Origin: Bacteroidales bacterium
GTDB lineage: Bacteria > Bacteroidota > Bacteroidia > Bacteroidales > F082
DNA length: 64,000 nt
Direction of reading: 5' to 3'
Assembly: GCA_017530365.1 (NCBI GenBank)
Contig: JAFXMK010000007.1
Location: forward strand, 1 to 64,000
Part shown: positions 29,354-37,807 of the stretch, piece by piece
How the letters are laid out: each line of letters starts with the position of its first letter
Numbering within the stretch: the stretch's first letter is position 1
Position numbers and translations under genes: made by a program
Notes under the pieces: model-generated
The model's input: the letters and a program-made list of their open reading frames with translations, nothing else
Database searches by the model: none
What the model was told of the DNA's origin: nothing

Positions 29354-29395
29354 AGAAATAAAATGAATATTGGCCTGATTTTTTGAATGTTAAAT

Positions 29396-29430
29396 AAAAA
29401 AAACAGGGCGGAAGCACTTACCTCCGCCCT
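29396..29430 (-). terminator. Intrinsic terminator after the rnf operon
   Basis: On the minus strand AGGGCGGA and TCCGCCCT form an 8-base stem with a 10-base loop, followed by G and eight T. It lies 27 bases beyond the rnfA stop codon and ends the rnfBCDGEA message. Confidence 0.88.
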
Positions 29431-29433
29431 AAA

Positions 29434-29454
29434 CTTTTATCTTTTATCTTTTAT
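29434..29454. repeat. Three tandem CTTTTAT heptamers
   Basis: CTTTTAT occurs three times head to tail, followed by a partial CTTTAC that contains the rnfA stop codon. A similar TTTTATC-rich stretch fills the rnfC-rnfD gap (32250-32275). Likely slippage repeats with no assigned function. Confidence 0.6.
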
Positions 29455-29456
29455 CT

Positions 29457-30059
29457 TTACACGATTCCCGTAAATCCCATGAACGCCAAGGCCAGAATGC
29501 CAGCAGTGATCAGGGCAATCGGGGTGCCTTTCATGCCCTTCGGGGGTTCCATCAAGTCGATGTGTTCGCGCACACCAGCAAAGATGATCAAAGCCAAAGC
29601 GAAACCGATGGCAATACCGACAGCATAGACGATGGATTCACCCAAGCTGAGCATGTGGGCTACGCCACCATAGTTGAATTCTTTGGTAACCACGGTCAAC
29701 GAGACACCGAGCACGGCGCAGTTGGTGGTGATCAGAGGCAAGAACACACCCAAGGCGGTGTAAAGCGACGGACTGATCTTCTTCAAGATGATCTCCACCA
29801 TCTGTACCAAGGCGGCAATGATCAGGATGAAGGCGATAGTCTGCATGAACTTGTCCAAGCCCAGGGGGATCAGGATGTATTGGTTCACAAGCCATGTGAC
29901 AAGGGTGGCGAGCGTCAACACAAAGATGACAGCAGCACCCATGCCCAATGCAGTGGAGGTCTTCTTTGAAGTGCCCAAGAAGGGGCAGATGCCCAGGAAC
30001 TGGGAGAAGATCACGTTGTTGACCAAGATGGTCGATAAGATGATAATGAGGTATTTCAT
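29457..30059 (-). CDS. rnfA: Electron transport complex subunit RnfA
   Basis: 200 residues with six predicted membrane helices. The RnfA/NqrE-type motifs are NNVIFSQFLGICPFLGTSK near the N-terminus and TTNCAVLGVSL in the middle. RnfA and RnfE form an inner-membrane pair around a shared iron-sulfur site. The Cys residues in GICPF and TNCAVLG are the expected ligands. The complex moves electrons between ferredoxin and NAD+ and couples this to ion transport. Last gene of the operon, 3 bases after rnfE. Confidence 0.95.
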   Translation of the reverse strand: MKYLIIILSTILVNNVIFSQFLGICPFLGTSKKTSTALGMGAAVIFVLTLATLVTWLVNQYILIPLGLDKFMQTIAFILIIAALVQMVEIILKKISPSLYTALGVFLPLITTNCAVLGVSLTVVTKEFNYGGVAHMLSLGESIVYAVGIAIGFALALIIFAGVREHIDLMEPPKGMKGTPIALITAGILALAFMGFTGIV

Positions 30060-30062
30060 GGC

Positions 30063-30656
30063 TTAGTGACTTTCTTTTTTGAATTGGTTGACAATAGCAA
30101 TAACGAAGCCGAGGCAGATGAAAGCACCTGGAGGCAGGATGAACACCAGGATGTTGGCGGTCTCAGGCAGGATGGTAAGGCCAAAGATGGAGCCGCTGCC
30201 GAGGAACTCACGGAGGCAGCCCAACAATGTCAGGGCGAGGGTGAAGCCCAGACCCATTCCAAGACCATCGAGCAGCGAAGGCCAGACGGGGTTCTTTGAG
30301 GCGAAGGCCTCAGCGCGACCTAGCACGATGCAGTTCACCACGATCAAGGGGATGAACAGACCGAGGGTCTCATAGATGTCGGGCACGTAGGCCTGCATCA
30401 AGAGTTGGACCAGGGTCACGAACGAAGCGATAACCACGATGAAGCAGGGGATACGAACCTTGTCGGGGATGAAGCCCTTCAGCAAGGAGATGAAGATGTT
30501 CGACAGCACCAACACAAAGGTGGTGGCCAGGCCCATTGACATGCCATTGATGGCGCTGGTGGTCGTTGCCAAAGTGGGGCAGCAACCCAACAAAAGCACC
30601 AGAATCGGGTTCTCTTTAATGAGGCCTTTGGTAAAGGTTTTTAGGTTATTACTCAT
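30063..30656 (-). CDS. rnfE: Electron transport complex subunit RnfE
   Basis: 197 residues, six predicted helices, homologous in architecture to RnfA. Motifs include ENPILVLLLGCCPTLATT, VVNCIVLGRAEAFASKN and DGLGMGLGFTLAL. It overlaps the rnfG stop by 8 bases. Position and motif set make the assignment secure. Confidence 0.95.
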   Translation of the reverse strand: MSNNLKTFTKGLIKENPILVLLLGCCPTLATTTSAINGMSMGLATTFVLVLSNIFISLLKGFIPDKVRIPCFIVVIASFVTLVQLLMQAYVPDIYETLGLFIPLIVVNCIVLGRAEAFASKNPVWPSLLDGLGMGLGFTLALTLLGCLREFLGSGSIFGLTILPETANILVFILPPGAFICLGFVIAIVNQFKKESH

Positions 30657-31254
30657 GGCTTCCTCCTTTCATGAATTGGGATTTGTTGGCTTCAAACGCC
30701 TGATAAGCCTTATCGACGGCCTTCGAGAAGGCTCTTGAGGTGATGGTGGCTGCAGTGATGGCATCCACGTCGCCTCCGTCTTTCTTGACTTTCAAGGTGA
30801 ACGAAGCGGGATTCTTGTCAACGAACTGGTCTTTAAACTTGCCGGTCATGTTGGCACCGAGGCCGGGTGTCTCTGAATGGGAGAGAACCGAAGTGCCTTT
30901 GATGGTGCCGTCGGCGAGGATGCCGACCATCATGTCGATCTTGCCGCCGAAACCGCCTTCAGAGGTCTTGATGGCGGCGCCTTTGAAGTCGCCGTTGGCA
31001 TCGTAGGCCAAGTTGCAGGGGAATTGTGACGCGACACCCTCGTAAGTGAAACTCATGGTGTCGGCTTTATAGGTGATGTCACCCTCCAAGGGTAATACGG
31101 CTTGGATGGCAGCCTCGTTTTTCTTTTGGTCCACTTCGGCGATGGCATCCTTGGTAAAGCCGTAAACCAATCCAAGTACGCCGCCTGACACTGCTGTGAT
31201 GACGAACAGCGCCAACAGCATATTAATCAATGTTGATTCTTTCTTCTTTGCCAT
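30649..31254 (-). CDS. rnfG: Electron transport complex subunit RnfG (covalent FMN)
   Basis: 201 residues. One N-terminal membrane helix (about 8-30) is followed by a periplasmic FMN_bind domain. The flavin attachment motif is DAITAATITSRAF near residue 165; its Thr is the expected phosphoester-FMN site, though the usual SGAT reads TAAT here. HSETPGLGANM is the other conserved segment. RnfG passes electrons across the membrane with RnfD. 5 bases after rnfD. Confidence 0.93.
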   Translation of the reverse strand: MAKKKESTLINMLLALFVITAVSGGVLGLVYGFTKDAIAEVDQKKNEAAIQAVLPLEGDITYKADTMSFTYEGVASQFPCNLAYDANGDFKGAAIKTSEGGFGGKIDMMVGILADGTIKGTSVLSHSETPGLGANMTGKFKDQFVDKNPASFTLKVKKDGGDVDAITAATITSRAFSKAVDKAYQAFEANKSQFMKGGSHE

Positions 31255-31259
31255 GGCGA

Positions 31260-32246
31260 TTACTTTTTAGAAGGTTTGACGACACCGAAAACTTGAGGCT
31301 TGAAGGCCTTGTTGATGAGTGGCGTGAAGGCGTTCATGATCAGGATGGCGAACGACACGCCTTCAGGGTAGGCGCCCCAGAGACGTATCACTACGGTGAT
31401 CAAGCCGATGCCTACGCCAAACAGGATCTTGCCTCGTACGGTCATGGGAGAGGTCACCATGTCGGTAGCCATGAAGAAGGCACCGAGGATGAGACCGCCA
31501 TACACCAGATGGTACCACGGGGCAATGTACTGGGTGGGATCCACAAGGTAGAAGATGCCCGTGAACACAAACACGGTAAGCAGGATGCTCAACGGGGTAG
31601 CGATGTCGATCACCTTGCGGGCGATGAGGTAGATGGCACCAATGATCAGGGCTATGGCACAGACTTCACCGAAGGCGCCGCCGCGGTTGCCAAGCACCAT
31701 GTCAACGAATTGCATGTGGTCGAGTGATGAGGCCCCCGACTCTTTCAAGAGACCGAGAGGGGTGGGACCCGTGACGGCATCCGTGAAGAAGCCTGCCTTG
31801 AAGATGGGCGCTGCTTGTGGCCAAGTGGTCATGGCTGTCGGGAATGACACGAGCATGAACACACGTCCAACCAATGCAGGGTTGAATGGGTTCTTGCCCA
31901 AACCGCCGAAGGCCATCTTGCCAACGCCGATGGCAAAGACGCTACCCACGATGGCCATCCAGATGGGAAGGTTGGCCGGCACGTTGAAAGCCAGCAGCAG
32001 ACCTGTCAGGATGGCGGATCCATCATTGATGGTCAATGGACCCTTGATGAGGAACTTCTGGATGAGCCATTCGGTCAGCACGCAGGTGGCTACCGTAACA
32101 AGGGTCAGCCGCAACGCATACCAGCCGAAATAATAAATTGCCACAAGCAGGGCGGGAAGCAGGGCGAGGATGACCCTGTACATGATCTTCCTCGTGTTCT
32201 CCGTCGAGTGTACGTGTGGCGAGCCTGATATTGTGTAATTATTCAT
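31260..32246 (-). CDS. rnfD: Electron transport complex subunit RnfD
   Basis: 328 residues with about nine predicted helices. Family motifs: SPHVHSTENTRKIMYRV at the N-terminus, NPALVGRVFML, and the FMN-linkage segment DAVTGPTPLGLL (Thr within VTGPTPL). MATDMVTSPMTVRGKI and an FxxLMNAFTPLI-like C-terminus also fit. It starts 29 bases after rnfC in an AT-rich spacer. Confidence 0.95.
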   Translation of the reverse strand: MNNYTISGSPHVHSTENTRKIMYRVILALLPALLVAIYYFGWYALRLTLVTVATCVLTEWLIQKFLIKGPLTINDGSAILTGLLLAFNVPANLPIWMAIVGSVFAIGVGKMAFGGLGKNPFNPALVGRVFMLVSFPTAMTTWPQAAPIFKAGFFTDAVTGPTPLGLLKESGASSLDHMQFVDMVLGNRGGAFGEVCAIALIIGAIYLIARKVIDIATPLSILLTVFVFTGIFYLVDPTQYIAPWYHLVYGGLILGAFFMATDMVTSPMTVRGKILFGVGIGLITVVIRLWGAYPEGVSFAILIMNAFTPLINKAFKPQVFGVVKPSKK

Positions 32247-32275
32247 AAACTTTTATCTTTTTATCTATCTTTAAT

Positions 32276-33631
32276 CTATTTCTGACTTCTTGCTTTGATA
32301 ATAGCGCCTGTTTTGGCTTTGCCATAACGGATGTAATCAAGAAGAGGAATATTGGCGGGGCAGGTAAACTCACAGGAGCCGCATTCGATGCAGTCCATGA
32401 TGTGGTTCTTCTCGGTCTCGTCGAAGTTGTTCTGCTTGGCCACCTTGTGGAGCAGGAAGGGCTGCAGGCCCATCGGGCAGGCGTGGGCGCAACGGCCACA
32501 ACGGATGCAGTTGGTCTGACGGCGGTCTTGTGCTTCCTTAAGGGTCATCAGCAGGATGCCAGAGGTGCCTTTCATGCAGGGGAAGTTGGTGACTGAAACG
32601 GACTTACCCATCATGGGGCCACCGTTGATGACGTCGGTAATGTCTTCTGGAAGACCTCCAGCAGCCTCGATGAGAAGGTCGGCAGGCGTGCCGAAGCGTA
32701 CGCGGAAGTTGGAGGGGTTCTTGACCGACTTGCCGGTGACGGTGACGATACGTTCAATCAAAGGCTTGTTCTTCTGCACGGCTTCATAGATAGCGTAGGT
32801 CGAAGCCACATTGACCACGACGCAACCTGTCTCGATAGGCAGTTTGCCAGAAGGAACCTCACGGCCTGTGATAGCCTTGATGATCTGCTTTTCACCGCCT
32901 TGAGGATACTTGGTCTTTAAGGGTTGTACCTCAATACCTGCATACAGGTCTTTGTGTTCGTTGATAGTCTTGTCGAGCAACTCGATGGCTTTCATCTTGT
33001 TGGTCTCGATACCGATGATGCCTTTATCGGATCCGACGCCTTTCATCAGGATCTTCACGCCGATGAGGAACTCCTGTGTCTTTTCCAGCAACAGACGGTA
33101 GTCGCAAGTGAGATAAGGCTCGCATTCGGCAGCGTTGATAATGACGTATTCAGCTTTTTTGCCTTCGGGAATCATCAGTTTGACGTGGGTGGGGAAGGTG
33201 GCGCCGCCCATGCCGACGATGCCGCATTCTTTCACTTTGTCGATGATGGCTTTGCCGTCCAATTTGATATCGGTAATCAGCTCATCGGTGTTGATAACGC
33301 CTTCAACCCATTCGTCGTTCTCTTCGCGGTCGATGAAGACTGCCGGTTTATAGTAGCCGGTGTGGTCCATGACCACATCCACCTTGGCGACGGTGCCGGT
33401 GGCAGGTGAGTGGACGTTGGCCGAGATGAAGCCTTTGGCAGTACCGATGAGTTGTCCGGTCAGCACGCGGTCGCCTTTATTGACGATGCACTCGGCCGGT
33501 GCGCCAAGGCATTGTCCCAACGGGACGATGATCTGCTTGGGCATCGGGAAGTCTTGTATGGGCTTGTCCGCAGAGAATTTGTTCTCTTCTGGATGGACGC
33601 CGCCCTTTTTGAAAGTCTTTATTGGATTCAT
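32276..33631 (-). CDS. rnfC: Electron transport complex subunit RnfC (NADH/ferredoxin module)
   Basis: 451 residues. N-terminal GGVHPEENK and VPLGQCLGAPAECIV blocks are followed by the NADH/FMN-binding Rossmann-like segment GIVGMGGATFPTHVK and NAAECEPYLTCDYRL. Two [4Fe-4S] motifs close the protein: CIRCGRCAHACPMGLQP and CIECGSCEFTCPANIPL. It is the cytoplasmic subunit that exchanges electrons with NAD(H). The ATG overlaps the rnfB stop by 4 bases. Confidence 0.95.
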   Translation of the reverse strand: MNPIKTFKKGGVHPEENKFSADKPIQDFPMPKQIIVPLGQCLGAPAECIVNKGDRVLTGQLIGTAKGFISANVHSPATGTVAKVDVVMDHTGYYKPAVFIDREENDEWVEGVINTDELITDIKLDGKAIIDKVKECGIVGMGGATFPTHVKLMIPEGKKAEYVIINAAECEPYLTCDYRLLLEKTQEFLIGVKILMKGVGSDKGIIGIETNKMKAIELLDKTINEHKDLYAGIEVQPLKTKYPQGGEKQIIKAITGREVPSGKLPIETGCVVVNVASTYAIYEAVQKNKPLIERIVTVTGKSVKNPSNFRVRFGTPADLLIEAAGGLPEDITDVINGGPMMGKSVSVTNFPCMKGTSGILLMTLKEAQDRRQTNCIRCGRCAHACPMGLQPFLLHKVAKQNNFDETEKNHIMDCIECGSCEFTCPANIPLLDYIRYGKAKTGAIIKARSQK

Positions 33632-34527
33632 ACGGTAACAGGAATTTCTTGTTCAACTTTTTCAGCTTGAGGAGCTTCGACAGGTTGTTCCTCCTTCGGC
33701 TTACGTGGAGGGAAGTTGACCGCGTGGATGGATCCGCGCGGGCAGGCTTCGACGCACTTGCCACAGGCTTTGCACTTGGCTGGGTCGATGTAGGCCAAGT
33801 TGCCCCGCATCTCAATAGCCTCAAACGGACAAGTCTTCAGGCACTTCTGGCAGCCGATGCAGCCAACAGAGCAGTTCTTGACGACCAAAGCACCCTTGTC
33901 GGTGTTGGAACAGCAGACATAGACGCGACGGTCTTTCTTGCCACGGGGACGGATCTCGATGATGCCTCTCGGACAAGTCTTGGCGCATACGCCGCAGCCA
34001 ACGCACTTGTCAGGATCCACGACGGGAAGTCCTGTCTCTTTGTCGATGTGGAGGGCGCCGAAGTTACACTTCTTCACGCAGTCACCCAGTCCCAAACAGC
34101 CTTTGGAGCATCCGCCCTTGCCGGCGTATAGTGTGCTGGCAAAAGCACAGATGTCGGCACCTTCGTAATGTACCTTGGCAGGGGAGTTTTGGCAACTGCC
34201 GTTGCAGCGCACCACAGCAATCTTGGGTTCGAAAGCAGCAGCGGTGAGGCCTAAAACAGCAGCGACCTTACCCATGTCGGTTCCTGGACAGGCAAGGCCA
34301 TCGATGTTGCCTTTCTCGGCAGCCTGCTTCACGCAAGCTTCAGCCAAAGCGCGACAGCCGGCAAAGCCGCAACCACCGCAGTTGGCACCAGGCAGACAGG
34401 CCTCCGCCTCGTCAATCAGGGGGTTCTCTTCGACTTTAAACCGCTGGGCCACAATGTAGAGCACTACGGCCAAAACGGCTCCGAGTATTCCGAGAACCAA
34501 TAATGAAATAAGTAATGTGTTACTCAT
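33628..34527 (-). CDS. rnfB: Electron transport complex subunit RnfB (ferredoxin-type)
   Basis: 299 residues. One N-terminal helix is followed by the RnfB four-Cys motif LPGANCGGCGFAGCRALAE. Several ferredoxin motifs then follow: CLGLGDCVKKC, CVGCGVCAKTCPRGI, CIGCQKCLKTCP and CKACGKCVEACPRGS. A charged Pro/Glu-rich tail ends the protein. This is a long, multi-cluster RnfB like those of Bacteroides and clostridia. First gene of the rnf operon, with a TATTTTTG promoter element 43 bases upstream. Confidence 0.95.
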   Translation of the reverse strand: MSNTLLISLLVLGILGAVLAVVLYIVAQRFKVEENPLIDEAEACLPGANCGGCGFAGCRALAEACVKQAAEKGNIDGLACPGTDMGKVAAVLGLTAAAFEPKIAVVRCNGSCQNSPAKVHYEGADICAFASTLYAGKGGCSKGCLGLGDCVKKCNFGALHIDKETGLPVVDPDKCVGCGVCAKTCPRGIIEIRPRGKKDRRVYVCCSNTDKGALVVKNCSVGCIGCQKCLKTCPFEAIEMRGNLAYIDPAKCKACGKCVEACPRGSIHAVNFPPRKPKEEQPVEAPQAEKVEQEIPVTV

Positions 34528-34569
34528 TATGTAGAAAAATTTTAGTTAGTTTCCAATTTTTATAAATTG

Positions 34570-34577
34570 CAAAAATA
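34570..34577 (-). promoter_or_regulatory. Promoter -7 element for rnfBCDGEA
   Basis: The minus strand reads TATTTTTG (TAnnTTTG). It lies in the 55-base gap between the rseC-like stop codon and the rnfB ATG, so the rnf genes can be transcribed apart from the upstream gene. Confidence 0.68.
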
Positions 34578-34582
34578 AGATT

Positions 34583-34999
34583 TTATTCAATACGATACTC
34601 AAAACGCCTCCTCAATTTATCGCGTTGGAGGTATAGTATTGTATAATAAGGAATCAACACGGCAATGCTAATGAGGGCCGACAGCCCTTCATTCAATCCG
34701 ACGCCAAGGCAGATGAATAGCACAGCCAATAGCAGGACAATGGGAATGAGGTATGCCAATACAGCCGCTTTGTTGCCTTGGCCGATGGCCATGGTCACAT
34801 TGACTTTCTGCATCAAAGAGAAGTCTTGACCTTTTGGACGAGGCACTGTAAGGATCTTTTCTGCCTGCTCTCCCATGCCACAAGCGCTTTTGGCATGACA
34901 GGCGGCACATGCACTTTGTGACACTATCTTGATTTCCAATTCGTCGTTGGTGATCTTCGTGACGATACCCTCGTGGGAGATAGTTTCCTGGTTGTTCAT
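34583..34999 (-). CDS. rseC: SoxR-reducing-system protein RseC family
   Basis: 138 residues. The N-terminal half has a Cys-rich block, SACAACHAKSACGMGEQ, typical of RseC/MucC proteins. Two membrane helices follow at about 80-97 and 103-121, then a basic tail (RDKLRRRFEYRIE). RseC family genes often accompany rnf/rsx operons, where they help reduce redox-sensing iron-sulfur proteins. Here it lies directly upstream of rnfB with its own promoter. The precise role in Bacteroidota is unknown. Confidence 0.8.
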   Translation of the reverse strand: MNNQETISHEGIVTKITNDELEIKIVSQSACAACHAKSACGMGEQAEKILTVPRPKGQDFSLMQKVNVTMAIGQGNKAAVLAYLIPIVLLLAVLFICLGVGLNEGLSALISIAVLIPYYTILYLQRDKLRRRFEYRIE

Positions 35000-35011
35000 C
35001 TTTTTTTATTG

Positions 35012-35019
35012 CAAAGTTA
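35012..35019 (-). promoter_or_regulatory. Promoter -7 element for the rseC-like gene
   Basis: The minus strand reads TAACTTTG (TAnnTTTG), 13 bases upstream of the ATG at 34999, so the leader would be very short. It is interleaved with the divergent promoter at 35029-35036. Confidence 0.55.
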
Positions 35020-35028
35020 CATTTTTTT

Positions 35029-35036
35029 TATTTTTG
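35029..35036 (+). promoter_or_regulatory. Promoter -7 element for the yihY-family gene
   Basis: TATTTTTG lies 9 bases before the ATG at 35045, which implies a leaderless or nearly leaderless message. A TTG at 35009-35011 is a possible -33 element with a 17-base spacer. It also argues against any start upstream of 35045. Confidence 0.6.
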
Positions 35037-35044
35037 CAAATGAT

Positions 35045-36277
35045 ATGACATGGATTAGAAGAAAATATGATGCGTTTCGAGCCTGGTATGCCAGGGAGGA
35101 CAACTTTTTGAAAATTGTTCATTTTCCAGGAACGAAGCTGCCCCTTTTGGATGTGCTTCGCGACTTCATCAAGTCGTTTACCAAAGGCCGTACTATCGAC
35201 CGTGCCGCTGGTGTGGCTTTCAACTTTTTTGTGGCACTCTTTCCCCTGCTGCTTTTTTTCTTTACCCTGATACCTTATATCCCTATACCTCACCTTTATG
35301 AAAGGGTGATGATGCTGATCAAGGACTTCCTTATTCCATCGGGCACCCTTGACTATGTCACGGAAACCATCGACGGCATCATGAACCAGCCGCACGATGG
35401 ATTGCTCTCCATCAGTATCGTTCTGTGCTTGGTATTCGGTTCGGGGGGCATTGTAGCCTTCTTCAATGGATTCCGTAATGTTTACAACAATTATATCTAC
35501 GACAAGACGCTCACTTTTAAGGACTGGATTCTGCAGCGTATCTTTGCCATTTTCATGCTCATCATCATTGGCGTGTTGATTGTGTTGTCAATACTGCTGA
35601 TATCTTTGGGCGGCACTGGATTACACTTTCTGGTTACCCATGACATCATTGCACCGGGAAAATTCTTGTTTGTCCTTTTCAATGTGTTGCGTTGGCTCAT
35701 TGCCATTTTTGCCTTGTGCTTTGGTCTTGCATTACTCTACTATTTCGGCAATGTCAGATTCAAGGAACATTATCGGAAAGAGTTGAGACGTCCAACCAGA
35801 AAAGGTAAAAGATACCGTGAGTTTGTCATTTTCAGTCCTGGAACGATTTTGGCCACCACGTTGTTTGTGCTGGGAACGGTGGGCTTTAACACCTATATTT
35901 CCAACTTTTCGCGCTACAATGCGCTTTATGGATCTATCGGTACGCTCATTATCCTTTTGCTTTGGATATGGATTGTGGCCATCTTGATTTTGGCGGGCAA
36001 CGATCTGAATTCCGGTATTCGTCGGGAAGCAGAAAGACTGAGCGTCGAAGAGGACAAAACGCGCAGAAGGGAAATTGTGGTCGATGCGCTGCGCAAGCAG
36101 ATCCAGACTTTTGAAAGGACAAAGTCGAGACGCGGCGATACCATTGAAAAACTGAAAAAGGAGATGGAGGAAAGACAGACGCTGGTGGAGAAACTTGAGG
36201 AGGACAACAAGGACAGTGAGCTGCTGATCAATGCTTATATCGACTTTGTGAAACGGGAATTGGGCGAAGAAAGCTGA
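35045..36277 (+). CDS. YihY/BrkB-family inner-membrane protein
   Basis: 410 residues from the ATG at 35045; the frame is open upstream, but that part contains the promoter. Six predicted helices span about residues 60-330. The family block RAAGVAFNFFVALFPLLLFFF opens the domain, and YISNFSRYNALYGSIGTLIILLLWIWIVA closes it. A charged, coiled-coil-like tail of about 80 residues (KEEMEERQTLVEKLEED-type heptads) follows and is longer than in many relatives. YihY proteins were once called ribonuclease BN but are membrane proteins of unknown function. The flippase gene starts 9 bases later. Confidence 0.85.
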   Translation: MTWIRRKYDAFRAWYAREDNFLKIVHFPGTKLPLLDVLRDFIKSFTKGRTIDRAAGVAFNFFVALFPLLLFFFTLIPYIPIPHLYERVMMLIKDFLIPSGTLDYVTETIDGIMNQPHDGLLSISIVLCLVFGSGGIVAFFNGFRNVYNNYIYDKTLTFKDWILQRIFAIFMLIIIGVLIVLSILLISLGGTGLHFLVTHDIIAPGKFLFVLFNVLRWLIAIFALCFGLALLYYFGNVRFKEHYRKELRRPTRKGKRYREFVIFSPGTILATTLFVLGTVGFNTYISNFSRYNALYGSIGTLIILLLWIWIVAILILAGNDLNSGIRREAERLSVEEDKTRRREIVVDALRKQIQTFERTKSRRGDTIEKLKKEMEERQTLVEKLEEDNKDSELLINAYIDFVKRELGEES

Positions 36278-36286
36278 TCGACGACC

Positions 36287-37807
36287 ATGGGTATTGTAGC
36301 GCGACAGAGCATCAAAGGTACGATAGCCACCTATATCGGGGTGGCGGTGGGCATCGTTACAACCTTTTTTATCCAGACGAAAGCCCTTCAGCCTGAGCAG
36401 ATAGGTTTGATTGACATCTTGCTTCAATGCTCCATCCTATTTGGAGGATTGGCGCAGCTTGGGACAAATTCTTCAGCCATGCGCTATTACCCGTTCTTCA
36501 AGGATGAAGAACACCGCGACCATGGCTTTTTTGGCTGGACACTAGTGGTACCTCTTATAGGCTTCGCTGTTTTTCTGCTTGCCTTTTTCATTTTGAAGTC
36601 ATCCATTGTGTCTTTTTTCACCAAGGACTCGGGGGTTGGAACTGAGCTGTTTTCAAAATACGTCAACTTTGTCATTCCGTTGGCGTTCTTTATGCTTTAT
36701 ATCTCGGTTTTTGAGACAAACAGCAATCTTCTGTTACGCATTGTGCTGCCCAAATTCGTGCGAGAGGTGGGGCTGCGGGTGGCTACTTTGGCGGTGTATT
36801 TGCTTTATTATTACAAAGTCATTGATTTTGATGGTGTTATCGTTGGTTTCTGTGTGTTTTATGGGTTGGCTACCATCATAAACGTCATCTATCTGTTGTC
36901 GTTAAAACGTGTCTCGTTCAAGATTGACAAGGCGTTTGTAAGTCATCAGATCAGACGCGACTTTTTGTTTTATACCTTATTTATGATTACAGCCGCATTG
37001 GCGGGTAACGTGATACCGATGTTGAGTAAGTTTTTTGTGGCTGGCTTGACGGGTTTCCGTTTGGCGGGCGTATTTACCATTGCCACCAACATCGCAGCGC
37101 TTGTCGAGATGCCCTATCGTTCTTTGGGAGCCATCTCAAGGCCACACATCTCTGATGCCATGGCCAAACAGAACATAGCGGAAGCCGATAGCCTGTGCAA
37201 GAATGTTGCTCTGCATCAGTTCATTGCTGGTTCTTTTGTTTTCCTGCTGATTTGGATAAACATTGATTTCATTTTCGACTTATTGCCTAATGGTGATATT
37301 TATCGATTGGGTAAATGGGTGGTATTGATGCTATCCATGGGACGCCTCATTTATTCCACTTTAGGGGTGGCTACTACAGTGCTTAGCTATTCCAAATACT
37401 ATTATTATTCGCTGATATTCACCATTTTACTCACAGGAATGTCAATAGGACTGAATGTCTGGCTTGTTCCCCGATGGGATATTAACGGAGGGGCTATGGC
37501 CAATGTGGTGTCTTATATGGTGTATTTTGTTCTGCTGATCCTCTTCATTAAATGGAAAATCGGGGTGCAGCCGTTTTCTGGCAAGATGTTCCCTGTTTTG
37601 TCAGTGATTTTGGCGTTGTTGATGCTTAACTGGGGTTGGAGTTCGTGGCTGACGCCTTGGTTCTCGCAATTGTTTGCAAAACCAATCTATGGCCTCCTTA
37701 TTGATGCTGCACTGAAGTCGCTGTTGTTCGTCGTCATTGGCTTGACGGCTCTATATAAGTTGAAAGTGTCAAAATCGGTCAATGATCTGATTGACAGAGT
37801 ATTCTAA
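36287..37807 (+). CDS. Polysaccharide flippase (Wzx/MviN-like, MOP superfamily)
   Basis: 506 residues with about fourteen hydrophobic helices. It begins with RQSIKGTIATYIGVAVGIVTTFF, a pattern typical of oligosaccharide flippases, and has a conserved-type LVEMPYRSLGAISRPHISDAM segment at mid-protein. It probably translocates a lipid-linked glycan across the inner membrane. Neighbouring epimerase and glycosyltransferase genes support a role in surface-glycan assembly. Its last 29 bases overlap the convergent epimerase gene. Substrate unknown. Confidence 0.82.
   Translation: MGIVARQSIKGTIATYIGVAVGIVTTFFIQTKALQPEQIGLIDILLQCSILFGGLAQLGTNSSAMRYYPFFKDEEHRDHGFFGWTLVVPLIGFAVFLLAFFILKSSIVSFFTKDSGVGTELFSKYVNFVIPLAFFMLYISVFETNSNLLLRIVLPKFVREVGLRVATLAVYLLYYYKVIDFDGVIVGFCVFYGLATIINVIYLLSLKRVSFKIDKAFVSHQIRRDFLFYTLFMITAALAGNVIPMLSKFFVAGLTGFRLAGVFTIATNIAALVEMPYRSLGAISRPHISDAMAKQNIAEADSLCKNVALHQFIAGSFVFLLIWINIDFIFDLLPNGDIYRLGKWVVLMLSMGRLIYSTLGVATTVLSYSKYYYYSLIFTILLTGMSIGLNVWLVPRWDINGGAMANVVSYMVYFVLLILFIKWKIGVQPFSGKMFPVLSVILALLMLNWGWSSWLTPWFSQLFAKPIYGLLIDAALKSLLFVVIGLTALYKLKVSKSVNDLIDRVF

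Noticed and set aside
33622-34131. Frame of 169 codons antisense to rnfB
   Set aside because: A reflection of the Cys-rich rnfB codons; no recognisable motif and no start context.
35732-36427. Open frame of 231 codons on the minus strand across the yihY-family and flippase genes
   Set aside because: It is antisense to two clear membrane-protein genes, lacks motifs and has no promoter or fitting start signal.
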